The position numbers were made by a program, and so were the translations under genes. Shown in pieces: positions 7,178 through 8,047 of a DNA stretch of 8,047 nt. The notes beneath the pieces were generated by a model that saw only the letters and a list, made by a program, of their open reading frames with translations, did not search any database and was not told where the DNA came from. The DNA is taken from positions 1-8,047 of the forward strand of contig JAEYOB010000580.1 in NCBI GenBank assembly GCA_023412175.1, read 5' to 3'. This stretch comes from Pseudomonadota bacterium (GTDB lineage Bacteria > Pseudomonadota > Alphaproteobacteria > Azospirillales > Azospirillaceae). Numbering within the stretch: the first letter of the stretch is position 1; each line of letters starts with the position of its first letter.

Positions 7178-8047
7178 TCAGCGTGCCTGATGCGCGCGGA
7201 AATATTCCGCCAGCCCCTCCGCCGGCCCCAGCCGCGCGGTTGCCGTGGACGATACGGCATCGGCATAGCGCGCCAGCGCGTCCTCCAGCGGCGGCATGAT
7301 CGCCCCCCGCTCGGATCCCAGCACGCTGTAGGACGGACGCGGCGCCCGCCAGCCCAGCCTTGCCGCCGGCACCGGCTCGATCAGACCGGGATCGACGCCG
7401 CAGCGCCCGGCCGCCATCCGCGCCAGTTCGGCCCAGCTCACCGCACCCGGCGAGGCGAGGTGCCAGATCCCGCGCTCCCCGTCGATCAGCAGATCGAGCG
7501 CGGCGTCCACCAGATCCGGCACGTAGGTGGGCGACACCAGCACGTCCGCCGCCGCCGCGAAGCGTTGCCCGGCGCGCAGCCGCAGCATGGCATGGGCAAG
7601 AAAGTTGTGCTGGTCCCAGGGGCCGAAGAAGGCGCTGGTGCGGATCACCAGGGCCGACGGCAATATCCCCAGCACCGCCGCCTCGGCCTCCGCCTTGCTG
7701 GCGCCGTAGGCGCCGAGGGGCGCCGGTGCATCGCTCTCCACGTAGGGCGTTCCCTTCGCCCCGTCGAACACGAGGTCGGACGAGACGGTGAGCAGGCCGA
7801 TGCCATGCGCCGCGCAGGCTTCGGCCAGCACGGCGGGACCTCGCGTGTTCTCGCGCCGGCAACCCTGCGGATCCGCCTCCGCATCGTCCACGCGCACCCA
7901 ACCGGCGGCGTTGACCACCGCCCACGGCCGGTGCTTTCCGAACGCCGCACGCACCGACGCCGGCTCGGCGATGTCCATCTCCTGCCGGGTCAGCACCCGG
8001 TACGGCAACCCCCGCAGCGCGCAGTGCCGGGCGAACGCCCGGCCGAG
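7178..8047 (-). CDS. RmlD-like NAD(P)-dependent sugar-nucleotide reductase (partial, N-terminus outside window)
   Basis: This resembles dTDP-4-dehydrorhamnose reductase, the last step of dTDP-L-rhamnose synthesis, and the wider RmlD substrate-binding family of short-chain dehydrogenases. The window holds 289 C-terminal residues. Counted from the right edge, they show WAVVNAAGWVRVDDAE (42-57), SSDLVFDG (89-96, in place of STDYVFDG), the catalytic YGASK (Y114/K118), VIRTSAFFG (134-142), SPTYVPDLVDAALD (172-185) and RPSYSVLGSERG (237-248). The frame stays open to position 8047. The TTG at 8008 is not a likely start because the preceding 13 codons read as ordinary RmlD sequence. The GxxGxxG cofactor motif should lie just outside. 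It converges on galE across a shared terminator. It may act on dTDP-rhamnose or a related deoxysugar, and the family includes members fused to other domains. Confidence 0.9.
   Translation of the reverse strand, partial: LGRAFARHCALRGLPYRVLTRQEMDIAEPASVRAAFGKHRPWAVVNAAGWVRVDDAEADPQGCRRENTRGPAVLAEACAAHGIGLLTVSSDLVFDGAKGTPYVESDAPAPLGAYGASKAEAEAAVLGILPSALVIRTSAFFGPWDQHNFLAHAMLRLRAGQRFAAAADVLVSPTYVPDLVDAALDLLIDGERGIWHLASPGAVSWAELARMAAGRCGVDPGLIEPVPAARLGWRAPRPSYSVLGSERGAIMPPLEDALARYADAVSSTATARLGPAEGLAEYFRAHQAR

Noticed and set aside
5872..7266. Minus-strand 464-aa open frame opposite galE
   Set aside because: It crosses the terminator hairpin and is antisense to a complete GalE. It has no family motif.

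Overview
The window is about 8 kb of very GC-rich, densely coding DNA. Shine-Dalgarno sites are clear, GC is strong at third codon positions, and GTG and other alternative starts are used. This suggests a high-GC proteobacterium, most likely an alphaproteobacterium of Rhodospirillales or Methylobacterium type. That placement is an impression from composition and protein style, not a database result. No tRNA, rRNA, CRISPR array, insertion sequence or phage gene was seen. It looks like a chromosomal or replicon-borne cell-surface glycan locus.

Layout. (1) Positions 4631 down to 1 hold a four-gene minus-strand operon. In order of transcription it encodes a GT-B glycosyltransferase, a UDP-galactopyranose mutase (Glf, overlapping the previous gene by 13 nt), a GH1-like glycosidase-fold protein, and an ABC half-transporter cut by the left window edge. 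(2) Positions 4632-5110 are a less GC-rich divergent intergenic region with several short dyads and one TATAAT box. (3) Positions 5111-7122 on the plus strand carry an aldose 1-epimerase (mutarotase) family protein, then a UDP-glucose 4-epimerase (GalE). (4) A 14-bp perfect hairpin at 7140-7171 serves as a shared terminator. (5) Positions 7178 to the right edge hold, on the minus strand, most of an RmlD-like sugar-nucleotide reductase whose N-terminus lies outside the window.

How the genes may work together (inference from family functions). GalE would make UDP-galactopyranose from UDP-glucose. Glf would contract it to UDP-galactofuranose. The glycosyltransferase would use this or a related donor, and the ABC transporter could move a lipid-linked or soluble product across the inner membrane. 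The RmlD-like enzyme points to a deoxysugar such as rhamnose in the same glycan. The GH1-like protein is the odd member: it keeps both acidic catalytic positions and has no signal peptide, yet sits inside a biosynthetic operon. It is the best candidate for an undescribed function here.
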